From Verrucomicrobia bacterium UBA5540 (GTDB taxonomy: Bacteria > Verrucomicrobiota > Kiritimatiellia > Kiritimatiellales > Tichowtungiaceae), in the NCBI GenBank assembly GCA_002423675.1, contig DINM01000068.1, forward strand, positions 5,082-16,617: a stretch of DNA of 11,536 nt. Direction: 5' to 3'. A program made the translations under genes and the position numbers. Below, piece by piece: positions 1 through 7,255 of this stretch. A model generated the notes under the pieces. That model saw only the letters and a program-made list of their open reading frames with translations. It ran no database searches and was not told where the DNA came from. Every line of letters begins with the position of its first letter. Position 1 is the stretch's first letter.

Positions 1-432
1 AACCGCATCCGGCGTCATGCGGCACTGGCTGGCATAGTCCGCCTCAAAACGCCGGGTCGTCGCGGCAATGTCGCACGGTCCGTAGGTTTCCAGAGGTTGG
101 AAACTCCAGACATCCTCCAATTCCTCAAACGGACAGACCCCAGCTTCGCGCTTATCCACACCGCCGGTTTCATATTCAGCATGGCCTAGGTCGGTACGAC
201 AAGCATCCAACTCGTGACAATGGATCAGGGTTCTGAAAACAAAGTCATAGTCCCACACGGCGCGAAATGCGCTCGAAGCGGCATCCTGCGTTGTCGCATC
301 ATCGCCGGAACCAACGCTCCGCCCCGTCACCGCATTCACCAGATCCCAGTGGCGCTCTGCCGAGTATTCTGTGCGCGGCACGTGCGGTGTCGGCTCCAGA
401 TTCAGTGCCGCTATTCCGATTTCATAAGACAT
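1..432 (-). CDS. URO-D (uroporphyrinogen decarboxylase)-fold protein, N-terminal part
   Basis: The first 144 codons of a gene that continues past the left edge. The N-terminus (MSYEIGIAALNLEPTPHVPR, then a TEYSAERHW stretch) resembles the URO-D-like proteins common in Kiritimatiellota and Lentisphaerota sugar-degradation clusters. That family also includes the corrinoid methyltransferases MtaA and MtbA. A role in haem synthesis is unlikely because of the neighbours, but the real substrate cannot be told. The catalytic or metal-binding C-terminal part is outside the window. I chose the ATG at 432 because a GAGAG stretch lies 9 bases upstream. An in-frame ATG at 441 touches that same stretch and has no usable ribosome binding site. 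The gene follows the sulfatase stop by 20 bases and is probably the next gene of the operon. The family call rests on recalled sequence resemblance and is moderate. Confidence 0.6.
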   Translation of the reverse strand, partial: MSYEIGIAALNLEPTPHVPRTEYSAERHWDLVNAVTGRSVGSGDDATTQDAASSAFRAVWDYDFVFRTLIHCHELDACRTDLGHAEYETGGVDKREAGVCPFEELEDVWSFQPLETYGPCDIAATTRRFEADYASQCRMTPDAV

Positions 433-452
433 AATTTGCATCTCTCACGCTG

Positions 453-1862
453 TTAATAACCAACTGATATCCGCATCACCCGCTGTTCTTCTTTCAGGTG
501 CGCGTACTGCGTCAGCCGAATCCGCTCATTTAAAATCAGCGAGACCAACTCCAGACTAACTGCCTCATAGCCGGGCATATTGGCCAGGTTGGTTTCTTCG
601 TGCGGATCGTTGCTCAGGTTGAACAAATATTGAATACCTCCGGCCTGCGGGTCGTACACCAGCTTCCAAGTGCCAGCACGCACCATAACCGCCGTTCCCA
701 GTTCGGAAAAAACTGCTCGTCGTTTTAAACGGTCATTTCCATTCAACTTGGCCAGCAAATTAATCCCTGCTCTCATCGGTTTTTTCGGCATAGCTATTCC
801 GGCCGCAGCCAAAAATGTGGGATAGATATCGAGGTTGCTGACTAGAGAGCGATCAAGTCGCCCTCTGTGGAGGTTATCACCCGAAATTCCAGGCCCTGCC
901 ATAATAAAAGGTATCCCTACACTCGGCTCATAAAAATATCGTTTATCCCAAATACCGAATTCGCCCAGCATATCTCCATGATCGGACGAAAAAAGAATTA
1001 ACGTGTTGTCATAAACCCCTTTTGTCTTAAGTGCGGCAACCAAATCACCGACATAACGGTCAAGTACCGCACATCGGTTCATATAAGCCGCCCGATTAAA
1101 TGCCGTGGTCTCTGTTTCTGCCGGAATATCTCGCGGCGTTGTTGGAATATCTTCCGGCTTATATTTTTCACCGGACTTTGGATACCAGTACGGCGGATGC
1201 GGCCCGATAAAGCTGACATTCAGATAGAATGGCTGATTGGTCGAGGACTCTTTAATATACGCCAGCGCCTGATTCCTGACAAATCCGTCCACGGTATCGC
1301 CTTCATCGCTGAAACAATGAATCAGGTTGCCGTGATCCCAGTTGGCGAAACGGTCGCGGAGTTGTTGCAATAGTCCTTTTGATTCTAAGTGCCGGGTATA
1401 TGCATCTGTGGTTTTCCAGTTTTCATAGTCATCAAGAACTTGCACCACATGATCAAAGCCGTAATCCTTTACAAACTCCTGACCTAACTCAATCGCATCC
1501 GTTCCCGGAAGAAAACCCATATAGTGATGTTTACCAATCATCGCTGTAGCATAACCGCCGCGTTTTAAATGCCACATAAACGTGTCATGCCTCAAAGATT
1601 CACTAAACGGCGGGGCCGAATTGCCGCAAATACCAGTCTGGAAATTATATTGTCCGGCGATGATTGCATTCCGCGCAGGTTGGCACAACGGAGAGGCCGT
1701 ATATGCCGCCTGAAAATTGACCCCCTCCTTCGCCAGTCGATTCAGATTCGGCGTTGTCTCCGGCCTAATCGTATCCCGGCGAAAATGGTCGGTTAGAATA
1801 AACACAATATTCGGCTGAAGGGTTTCAATATACGGCTGGTTTACTTCAACTGTAGCTTCCAT
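453..1862 (-). CDS. Sulfatase (formylglycine-dependent, S1 type), no signal peptide
   Basis: A 469-residue type I sulfatase, predicted to hydrolyse a sulfate ester on a carbohydrate. The key motif is LCQPAR at residues 59-64. Cys60 is the residue that a formylglycine-generating enzyme or anSME would oxidise; no such maturase gene is in the window. Other family landmarks are the N-terminal metal Asp25 (ILTDHFRRD), GKHHY with Lys111 and His113, GPHPPYW with His222, and the second metal site SSDHGD at 292-297. The DHGDMLGEFG pattern places it with sulfatases of the phosphonate-monoesterase-like branch rather than with its neighbour at 5837-7255. The start at 1862 has GGAGG 7 bases upstream. A longer reading from 1991 would overlap the upstream gene and add a basic stretch unlike the family. 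No signal peptide is visible, so the enzyme probably works in the cytoplasm. It starts 43 bases after the beta-helix gene stops. Confidence 0.93.
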   Translation of the reverse strand: MEATVEVNQPYIETLQPNIVFILTDHFRRDTIRPETTPNLNRLAKEGVNFQAAYTASPLCQPARNAIIAGQYNFQTGICGNSAPPFSESLRHDTFMWHLKRGGYATAMIGKHHYMGFLPGTDAIELGQEFVKDYGFDHVVQVLDDYENWKTTDAYTRHLESKGLLQQLRDRFANWDHGNLIHCFSDEGDTVDGFVRNQALAYIKESSTNQPFYLNVSFIGPHPPYWYPKSGEKYKPEDIPTTPRDIPAETETTAFNRAAYMNRCAVLDRYVGDLVAALKTKGVYDNTLILFSSDHGDMLGEFGIWDKRYFYEPSVGIPFIMAGPGISGDNLHRGRLDRSLVSNLDIYPTFLAAAGIAMPKKPMRAGINLLAKLNGNDRLKRRAVFSELGTAVMVRAGTWKLVYDPQAGGIQYLFNLSNDPHEETNLANMPGYEAVSLELVSLILNERIRLTQYAHLKEEQRVMRISVGY

Positions 1863-1905
1863 TGTGAGCCTCCTTCTTTCTGTAAAATATACTCTTGTTA
1901 CTTGA

Positions 1906-4215
1906 TCAACGATCGGCTTTCGAATTGACCCCCGCTGCGCCTGTTTGGGCTGCCTTTTTAACCAGCGATCCCTGCTCTTTCGCCTGCTCAAGCGCTTCGC
2001 CGGCGGCAGATCGCGACAGTGCCGCCAGTCTATCCAGATAGACAGACCGATTCACTCCCTTGCCCTCTGGTGTTACCGGAACAATACCGAGTTTTAAAGC
2101 CGGAGATCCCGACTTAAAACTGAAGCCACTGGTTAGCAGTGGATCCGCGATGAGACTTCCCTGCTCACTGCCTTCCCGCTGAGCATCTGCCAAGTAGTCT
2201 TTCCCCCATGACGGATCGGATGGTGCCCAATACAGATTGTCCTGCACTTGTGAATTTTTCAGTTCTATTTGCTCATTGCCTATCTGAGGTCGCGTTCGAC
2301 CGGCTACAACTGAAACAATCCGAGTCGGATCCGGGCAATAAAATAGATTCCGCTCAATTTTACATCCATCCGGCTTATAGGATCGAACGGCAAGCATCCC
2401 AACGTGATAGTCCTCATCGTTCCTGTAAATATTTACACAGATGTTGTTAATCACATCATTTTTCCCTTTAATGACAATCGCGCTGGCACTTCCCGCGACA
2501 TCCGTAATCAGATTTGCTTCAATCAGTGTTTCATGTTGATCATCATCACAGCGAATAGCGGCATTTACGTTGTAGGACCAGCAATCGTGAATATAGTTAT
2601 CCATCACCTGATTCCCGCCTGCAGTGCCGGAAATATAAATCGGATTGCCATCTGCGATGAATTCCACCGCTGAAAATATTTCATTTGACACAACTACATT
2701 ATCCCGGCCATGCCAGAAGCGCTCTCGGGACTTCCAACCCTCATAATCGGCAATTCGGGAGTACTCGCCGGTTATTTCATTTCCCCTGCGACTGAGATAG
2801 CCTTCCCCCATACCCGGAGCAATCGCCGCGCGGCAACTGACTGAAATTGCAGCGTACGGCACATTATGAATCAGGTTGTTCGCAATTCGATTATGTCCAC
2901 TCTGCCAAATGAATAATGCCGGACGATCTTTCTTCAGCTCACTGACATGATGGGCATGATTATTCATAAATGCGTTGTTTCTGTTTACGTCTTTAGTTCC
3001 CAGTCCGTAGCCCGCAAATACAGCGGCGGCACCACCAAGATCGTAAAACAGAGAATTCTCAATGGTTATATTTTGTGCGTATAGATCCAGACGGATGCCG
3101 TCATCGCCGCCCGCTGTAAAACGACAGTTGTCCACGGTGCAGTCTTCCGCACCCCGGAACCGAAGCATTGCATTGGGTGAGTCAAAATATTCCCAGCCAT
3201 GCTGAAGTCCTCGTCCCTTGATGTTGTCTGGAGTCGGCATCCGGTCGGCGTTCACAAAGGAAAGCCCCTCAAATCGAAGTCCTTTAACCGGGATGTCCGT
3301 CGGCCCGTCATAGTCGATATCACCCTCGATCCGTACGATTTCCGTGACCAGCGGAAAAATCACATCTAAAGGTTCTTGATCATCTAATGGCCAGTAATAA
3401 ATTTTACCCTCTTCCGGATGTGAAACCCACTCTCCGGGCGCGTCTAATTCCGCTAAAACATTTTCTACCCACATATCGTTCGGGGTCGGAGGACTGCTCA
3501 CTATACGTCCCAGCGCATAATTGCACGGAGCTGTTTTGGCAATCCGTTTTTCTTCATCAACTGAAATCAAGGGCAGAGTATTCATCGCCCATGCGGCACT
3601 GGTACGCACAACAACTTCTGCATATTTCAAGTCGGCATAATTTTTCAAGGCGCCGGATGGAAATTCAATTGTATCCGTAATCGGCCCGGCCATTTCGCTA
3701 CGCTCGTATGTTTTTGTCGGTGAAAAGCCTTTGCCCCGTGCGCGCGGCAAGCGGGTTTCACCCTGATACAAAGTTAAAGGATTTTTTGTGTCTTTTGGAA
3801 AATCTGCCACCCAGATATTGCCGGACAAGCTTGTGCGTTGCCAGCCTGACAAGACAACCCCGCCGCTCAGTACAGGTTGCTCGCCTTCCGCCGCCGCATA
3901 GGTAATCGTCTGTCCCTCCGCAGCACTATCTTCAAGACCAAAAACCAGTGTGTCAGAGATCGAGTATCGACCACCGCGAATTTCAACCGTCAGATCATTG
4001 GTTTCGGTTTTTTTCAGATCGCGTACAGCATCACGTGCGCGAGACAATGTAGAAAAAGGAGAGTCTTTCGTTCCATTTGAAGCGTCATCTCCATCCGGAG
4101 AAACATAAAAAGCAACCCTGTTATTCTGATGGTTCAAACACACCGTCAAACCCGGCGTCCAGATCGCCAGCGACATAATACTAAACAATCCCATCCACTT
4201 CATTTTTTTTCTCAC
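1906..4215 (-). CDS. Secreted right-handed beta-helix protein, probable GH141-like glycosidase
   Basis: A protein of 769 residues. The N-terminus has a basic stretch (RKKMK) and a hydrophobic core to about residue 26, so it is probably exported; the sequence LTVC is not a good lipobox. Residues 36-64 hold the entry motif FYVSPDGDDASNGTKDSPF followed by TLSRARDAV. RGGRYSISDTL and VLSGG follow, the typical N-cap of GH141-like proteins. From about residue 310 to 650 there are parallel beta-helix rungs, for example DCTVDNCRF, NITIENSLFYDL, NRIANNLIHNV, NQVMDNYIHDCW and ETLIEANLI. Characterised GH141 members include a fucosidase and a xylanase, so a role on a fucose-containing glycan fits the neighbours. 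Polysaccharide lyases with the same fold are an alternative. I start at the GTG at 4215 because GGAGG (4222-4226) lies 6 bases upstream. The TTG at 4221 abuts that GGAGG and the ATG at 4203 is 18 bases away. Confidence 0.85.
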   Translation of the reverse strand: MRKKMKWMGLFSIMSLAIWTPGLTVCLNHQNNRVAFYVSPDGDDASNGTKDSPFSTLSRARDAVRDLKKTETNDLTVEIRGGRYSISDTLVFGLEDSAAEGQTITYAAAEGEQPVLSGGVVLSGWQRTSLSGNIWVADFPKDTKNPLTLYQGETRLPRARGKGFSPTKTYERSEMAGPITDTIEFPSGALKNYADLKYAEVVVRTSAAWAMNTLPLISVDEEKRIAKTAPCNYALGRIVSSPPTPNDMWVENVLAELDAPGEWVSHPEEGKIYYWPLDDQEPLDVIFPLVTEIVRIEGDIDYDGPTDIPVKGLRFEGLSFVNADRMPTPDNIKGRGLQHGWEYFDSPNAMLRFRGAEDCTVDNCRFTAGGDDGIRLDLYAQNITIENSLFYDLGGAAAVFAGYGLGTKDVNRNNAFMNNHAHHVSELKKDRPALFIWQSGHNRIANNLIHNVPYAAISVSCRAAIAPGMGEGYLSRRGNEITGEYSRIADYEGWKSRERFWHGRDNVVVSNEIFSAVEFIADGNPIYISGTAGGNQVMDNYIHDCWSYNVNAAIRCDDDQHETLIEANLITDVAGSASAIVIKGKNDVINNICVNIYRNDEDYHVGMLAVRSYKPDGCKIERNLFYCPDPTRIVSVVAGRTRPQIGNEQIELKNSQVQDNLYWAPSDPSWGKDYLADAQREGSEQGSLIADPLLTSGFSFKSGSPALKLGIVPVTPEGKGVNRSVYLDRLAALSRSAAGEALEQAKEQGSLVKKAAQTGAAGVNSKADR

Positions 4216-4221
4216 AAACAA

Positions 4222-4226
4222 CCTCC
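4222..4226 (-). promoter_or_regulatory. Ribosome binding site deciding a GTG start
   Basis: GGAGG lies 6 bases before the GTG at 4215 of the beta-helix gene. The spacing rejects the TTG at 4221 (distance 0) and the ATG at 4203 (distance 18). The motif falls inside Glu-rich codons that continue the reading frame of the transporter-tail relic. Confidence 0.6.
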
Positions 4227-4279
4227 TCTTCTAACTTTTTTCGCTCTCCATCTTCCTGTTTGCCTTGTTCTTCAAATTT
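4223..4279 (-). pseudogene. Relic of an MFS transporter C-terminal tail
   Basis: In one - strand frame these bases read KFEEQGKQEDGERKK followed by LEEE. The intact transporter just upstream ends in QFEARGEQEDAERKK (its residues 428-442). Ten of 15 residues are identical, and the DNA shares the 10-mer CAGGAAGATG plus CGAAAAAA in the same order. The two copies lie about 259 bases apart in the same orientation. I read this as the last trace of a second transporter gene. The tail is rich in Glu and Lys, so chance similarity is not excluded, but the shared DNA words argue against it. The frame stays open into the beta-helix gene and gives that gene its ribosome binding site. Confidence 0.6.
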
Positions 4280-4280
4280 T

Positions 4281-4364
4281 CTAAAAAAAAACAATATTAC
4301 CGTGATCCGTAATAAAAAGGATCCACGTGTTGTCGTACACCCTTTTGGCTTTTATAGTGTGTAT
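4281..4364 (-). pseudogene. Relic of a sulfatase (metal-site fragment)
   Basis: The - strand reads IHTIKAKRVYDNTWILFITD followed by HGN, and then a TAG at 4281-4283. This matches KTKGVYDNTLILFSSDHGD of the sulfatase at 453-1862 (its residues 279-297) at 13 of 19 positions, including the metal-binding Asp-His-Gly. Neither an N-terminal catalytic region with a CxPxR motif nor a C-terminal domain is present, and the upstream frame shows no further sulfatase similarity. It is closer to the DHG-type sulfatase than to the DNG-type enzyme at 5837-7255. It therefore looks like the remnant of a third sulfatase gene, most of which was deleted together with the transporter that followed it. Confidence 0.7.
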
Positions 4365-4413
4365 TCGAAACTGTGTGACCGGTTTGAGAAAGTAAGATTC
4401 CCGCGATACGTAC

Positions 4414-4432
4414 AGCAGGCTTCCAACCTGCT
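4414..4432. repeat. Short palindrome, REP-like
   Basis: AGCAGG, a 7-base loop (CTTCCAA) and CCTGCT form a perfect 6-bp hairpin in the spacer downstream of the transporter gene. On the - strand, which is the operon's direction, no T-run follows it, so it is a poor intrinsic terminator there. On the + strand only TTTT follows. Small GC-rich hairpins with a GGAAG-type loop occur as dispersed REP-like elements in PVC genomes. A single copy cannot show that it is a repeat family. Confidence 0.35.
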
Positions 4433-4481
4433 TTTAGAAAACAGCTACACAGCGTCTAAAACCTCGACCATTATATTTTTA

Positions 4482-5819
4482 TCAAGCGTTTGCTTTTTTT
4501 CGTTCGGCATCTTCCTGCTCACCCCGCGCTTCGAATTGTTTCAGCGGAAGCCATGTAATTATCATAATCCCCGGGATTGCAATTACTGCGCTCAAGACAA
4601 ATAACCACACATATCCAACATGCATCTGAACAAATCCGCTTAAACTTCCTGTCAAAATCCAGCTGATTGACATCACCCCGGCCATCAGGGCAAAAAACGT
4701 GGCGCGATAAGGTCCGCGCGATGCTTCGCAATCCAGGAATCCAAACGATGCAAACCCCATTCCATAACCAAATGACTCAAAGCACAATACAGCCTGTACC
4801 CATAGATTGATGGATGTTCCCAGCACATGAACTTCTGTGTAAACCGGCGACAAGGCCAGCCAAACAAAGCCGAGATTGGGTAAAGTCAATAAGAATGCAA
4901 ACGGCCAGATCGTTTTGCGCAAACCATATTTCTTGACGAGAATCCCGCCAAGAATGCCGCCAGCCATCATGGCAATCATAGAAAAAACTCCATTCATGAT
5001 ACCAATCTGTTCAAGCGACAACCCCATTCCGCCCGCTCCTGGCGGATCCATAAGAAACGGAACTTTCATCGGAGCCAGCAACCCTTCTCCCAATCGATAT
5101 AAAAAAACAAATGAAAGAATCACCCACGGACGGGGTTGCTCAAAGAAATTCGCAAATACCTTGAAAAACGATTTGCGTTCTATACCACTCACCGGATGAT
5201 CCAATACCGGATAGGGATAAACCCATCGGTGATAAATCATAAGACCGATCTGAATCAGCCCGAAGATGGCAAAACAAACCGCCCATCCTGCCATTACGTT
5301 TCCGGTTTGCTTTCCGATTCTTCCGGCCAACGCTACCATGAACCCGTATGAAAAAAGGTTTGCCAGTCGCACACAAGTAGCATTGATGCCCACAAAAAGC
5401 GCTTTGTCCCGTTCATCCACCGCCGAAAGAAAAAATCCCCCCCAGCCGATGTCATTAAATGCACTCATCAGAGCCAATCCGGCAAACAGGATCATTAACA
5501 CCTGTAGTACCCAGCCAGACATATCGAATATGACAGATAGACCACAAAATACTGCTAAGCCAACCATCATTCCGGCAAGAACACTTTGCATATTGAGCGT
5601 CCAATTGCGTTTTGTACCCCGGCCGTCAACCAACGGTCCGAAAATAAAACGGAAGGCGATTGGAAGCCCAAGCAGACTTGTTAGCCCGACAACTGTATTA
5701 GGAACGTTTATACTCTTTAGAAGTAACCCGGGGATCGTCTGTGCAGTGCCCCATACCAGCGCCGCAAAAACCGTTGAACTTGGGACGAATTTCCATGGGT
5801 TAACCTGTGATTTTCTCAT
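4482..5819 (-). CDS. MFS transporter, AmpG/PAT-like
   Basis: A 445-residue inner-membrane protein with about 12 hydrophobic segments in two halves. A cytoplasmic loop between the halves lies near residues 199-230. The motif PLVDGRGTKRNW at residues 62-73, after transmembrane segment 2, and the preceding LLLKSINVPNTVVGLTSLLG resemble AmpG, the muropeptide permease, and the acetyl-CoA transporter family. In this operon the likely cargo is an oligosaccharide or monosaccharide released by the secreted enzymes; that is inference from context. The C-terminal tail (427-445) is charged and ends in ERKKANA. The ATG at 5819 follows the upstream sulfatase stop by 17 bases, and GGGAG lies about 10 bases before it. 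A G7 run next to a T6 run lies in the sequence for residues 126-131, and the frame is intact through it. Confidence 0.88.
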   Translation of the reverse strand: MRKSQVNPWKFVPSSTVFAALVWGTAQTIPGLLLKSINVPNTVVGLTSLLGLPIAFRFIFGPLVDGRGTKRNWTLNMQSVLAGMMVGLAVFCGLSVIFDMSGWVLQVLMILFAGLALMSAFNDIGWGGFFLSAVDERDKALFVGINATCVRLANLFSYGFMVALAGRIGKQTGNVMAGWAVCFAIFGLIQIGLMIYHRWVYPYPVLDHPVSGIERKSFFKVFANFFEQPRPWVILSFVFLYRLGEGLLAPMKVPFLMDPPGAGGMGLSLEQIGIMNGVFSMIAMMAGGILGGILVKKYGLRKTIWPFAFLLTLPNLGFVWLALSPVYTEVHVLGTSINLWVQAVLCFESFGYGMGFASFGFLDCEASRGPYRATFFALMAGVMSISWILTGSLSGFVQMHVGYVWLFVLSAVIAIPGIMIITWLPLKQFEARGEQEDAERKKANA

Positions 5820-5836
5820 TGTATTTTATTCTCCCT

Positions 5837-7255
5837 CTATTCTGGCCACGGATAACTGTTATCACCAGCTCTGGCATCACCACTCCATGCCGGCAGCGTT
5901 TTCCGCCAATCTAAAATCAATCGCTCCATCTTCTGAACTACATCCGGATGGTTTTCAGCCACATTATCCACTTCCATCGGAGCCGCTTGCTCGTCATATA
6001 ATTCCTTACGGGATCCGTCGTAATTCATATAGAACTTCCACCGGCCCAACCGAACCGCATGGGTCGGGCTGACGTTCACCTTGTATCCTTCAATATCATA
6101 ACGCCATTCCCAAAAAAGCGGCCGTGTGCGCTCAAAATGTTCTCCGCGCAGGGCTGGGAGAATATTCTCTCCATCGAGCTCTGACGGCAGTTTTGCTCCA
6201 GCCAGTTCAGCAAATGTCGGAAACAGGTCGATGCAGCCAACCACACTGCTGTTGTCCACAGCTCCGGACGGAGTGACTCCGGGCCAGCGCACAATAAATG
6301 GCATGCGGACGCCGCCTTCGTACAAGCTACGCTTACGACCGCGGAATGGCCCCGGCTCACCCATCCCAAGCGTATTGGCCTTGCCTCGGATATGATGATC
6401 TTCAGGTCCATTATCACTCGAAAGAACAATGATAGTATTTTCACGCAGTCCCAGCTCATCCAGCCGTTTTATCAATCGTCCGAGATGGTAATCAAGATTC
6501 GACACCACCGCTCGATAACGGGACAAAGGATCCGGAATGATCAATTCATCCGGGATGCCACCCGGCTGCCGATAGAGTTTAAGAAACTCATCATGCGGCA
6601 GGTTCGGAGCGTGCGGCTCCAGAAACCAAAGCTGAAGGTAAAAGGGATTATCACGATTTTCCTCAAGAAATGCTATGCCGTCATCTGCAATAATTTCAGA
6701 TGAATCTCGAAAAAAATAATCAAATCCATTCGGCATTTCATACCGGTCTTGCCCCCCACCATTAGACGTTTCCGCTATATCAAACCCATAGAGAGATGCA
6801 TCTTCCACCCCCACATGCCACTTGCCGAAATGAGCAGTTTTATATCCTGCAGCCTGCAGTGCACGCGGCAAAGTAGGATATGCGAGACTGAGTGAGTCCG
6901 GCATACCCCGCGCCGCATTCTTCGCCCCCTCAAAGTGCCCGTGCACACCCGTGCGTGCCGGGAACAATCCGGTCAGACAGGCCACGCGGCTGGGAGAACA
7001 GACCGATGCAGATACATAGCCCTGCGTAAATAATGTCCCTTCGCGCGCCAGCGCATCAATATTTGGGGTTTTAATTTGACCGTTCCCATAACAACCCAAG
7101 TCCCCCCAGCCCAAATCGTCTGCGAACAGAAAGATGAAGTTGGGTTTCTGTGTCTGTACAGCCGCCGTACTGGAGCACGCCAGGCTGGCCAGCCCGACTA
7201 ACGACAACCACCGATTTAATTTTATTCTCAACGCCCGTTGATTTAACGTCATCAT
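5837..7255 (-). CDS. Secreted sulfatase (arylsulfatase A-like, S1 family)
   Basis: A 472-residue sulfatase with an N-terminal Sec signal: basic residues (RALRIKLNRW), then a hydrophobic stretch LSLVGLASLA and an A-x-A-type cleavage region near STAAVQ (residues 29-34). Cys27 is not in a good lipobox. The catalytic motif is VCSPSR at 85-90 with Cys86 as formylglycine precursor. Metal ligands are Asp46-Asp47 (FADDLGWGD) and Asp281-Asn282 (SSDNG). GKWHVG supplies Lys145 and His147, EPHAP supplies His215, and RGRKRSLYEGG supplies Lys308. Length and motif order are normal for the family. The start overlaps the GH95 stop as ATGA (7252-7255), so the two are translationally coupled. GGAG lies 3 bases before the first ATG and 6 before the second ATG at 7252, so either may be used. 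It would remove sulfate from a polysaccharide outside the cytoplasm; the exact linkage is unknown. Confidence 0.95.
   Translation of the reverse strand: MMTLNQRALRIKLNRWLSLVGLASLACSSTAAVQTQKPNFIFLFADDLGWGDLGCYGNGQIKTPNIDALAREGTLFTQGYVSASVCSPSRVACLTGLFPARTGVHGHFEGAKNAARGMPDSLSLAYPTLPRALQAAGYKTAHFGKWHVGVEDASLYGFDIAETSNGGGQDRYEMPNGFDYFFRDSSEIIADDGIAFLEENRDNPFYLQLWFLEPHAPNLPHDEFLKLYRQPGGIPDELIIPDPLSRYRAVVSNLDYHLGRLIKRLDELGLRENTIIVLSSDNGPEDHHIRGKANTLGMGEPGPFRGRKRSLYEGGVRMPFIVRWPGVTPSGAVDNSSVVGCIDLFPTFAELAGAKLPSELDGENILPALRGEHFERTRPLFWEWRYDIEGYKVNVSPTHAVRLGRWKFYMNYDGSRKELYDEQAAPMEVDNVAENHPDVVQKMERLILDWRKTLPAWSGDARAGDNSYPWPE

Noticed and set aside
214..456. + strand open frame at the left edge
   Set aside because: The opposite strand carries a URO-D-like N-terminus that follows the sulfatase in the same operon; this frame has no recognisable content.
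451..460. TGTTAATAAC near the sulfatase stop as a third operator
   Set aside because: The spacing between the half-sites differs (N1 instead of N4), it coincides with a stop codon, and no promoter is seen there.
1863..1991. 43-residue N-terminal extension of the second sulfatase
   Set aside because: It overlaps the 3' end of the beta-helix gene and is basic and unlike the family. The ATG at 1862 has a good GGAGG.
4414..4432. Hairpin as an intrinsic terminator of the operon
   Set aside because: No T-run follows on the operon strand, and the downstream genes keep operon-like spacing.
4470..4475. TATAAT on the - strand just after the transporter stop, as an internal promoter
   Set aside because: No -35-like hexamer lies at 16-18 bases upstream; the region is AT-rich.
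5437..5443. G7 run in the transporter gene as a phase-variation tract
   Set aside because: It is short, the frame is intact, and a single run gives no evidence of switching.
5266..6072. + strand open frame of 268 codons
   Set aside because: It is antisense to the transporter and the sulfatase, has no domain, and crosses their junction.
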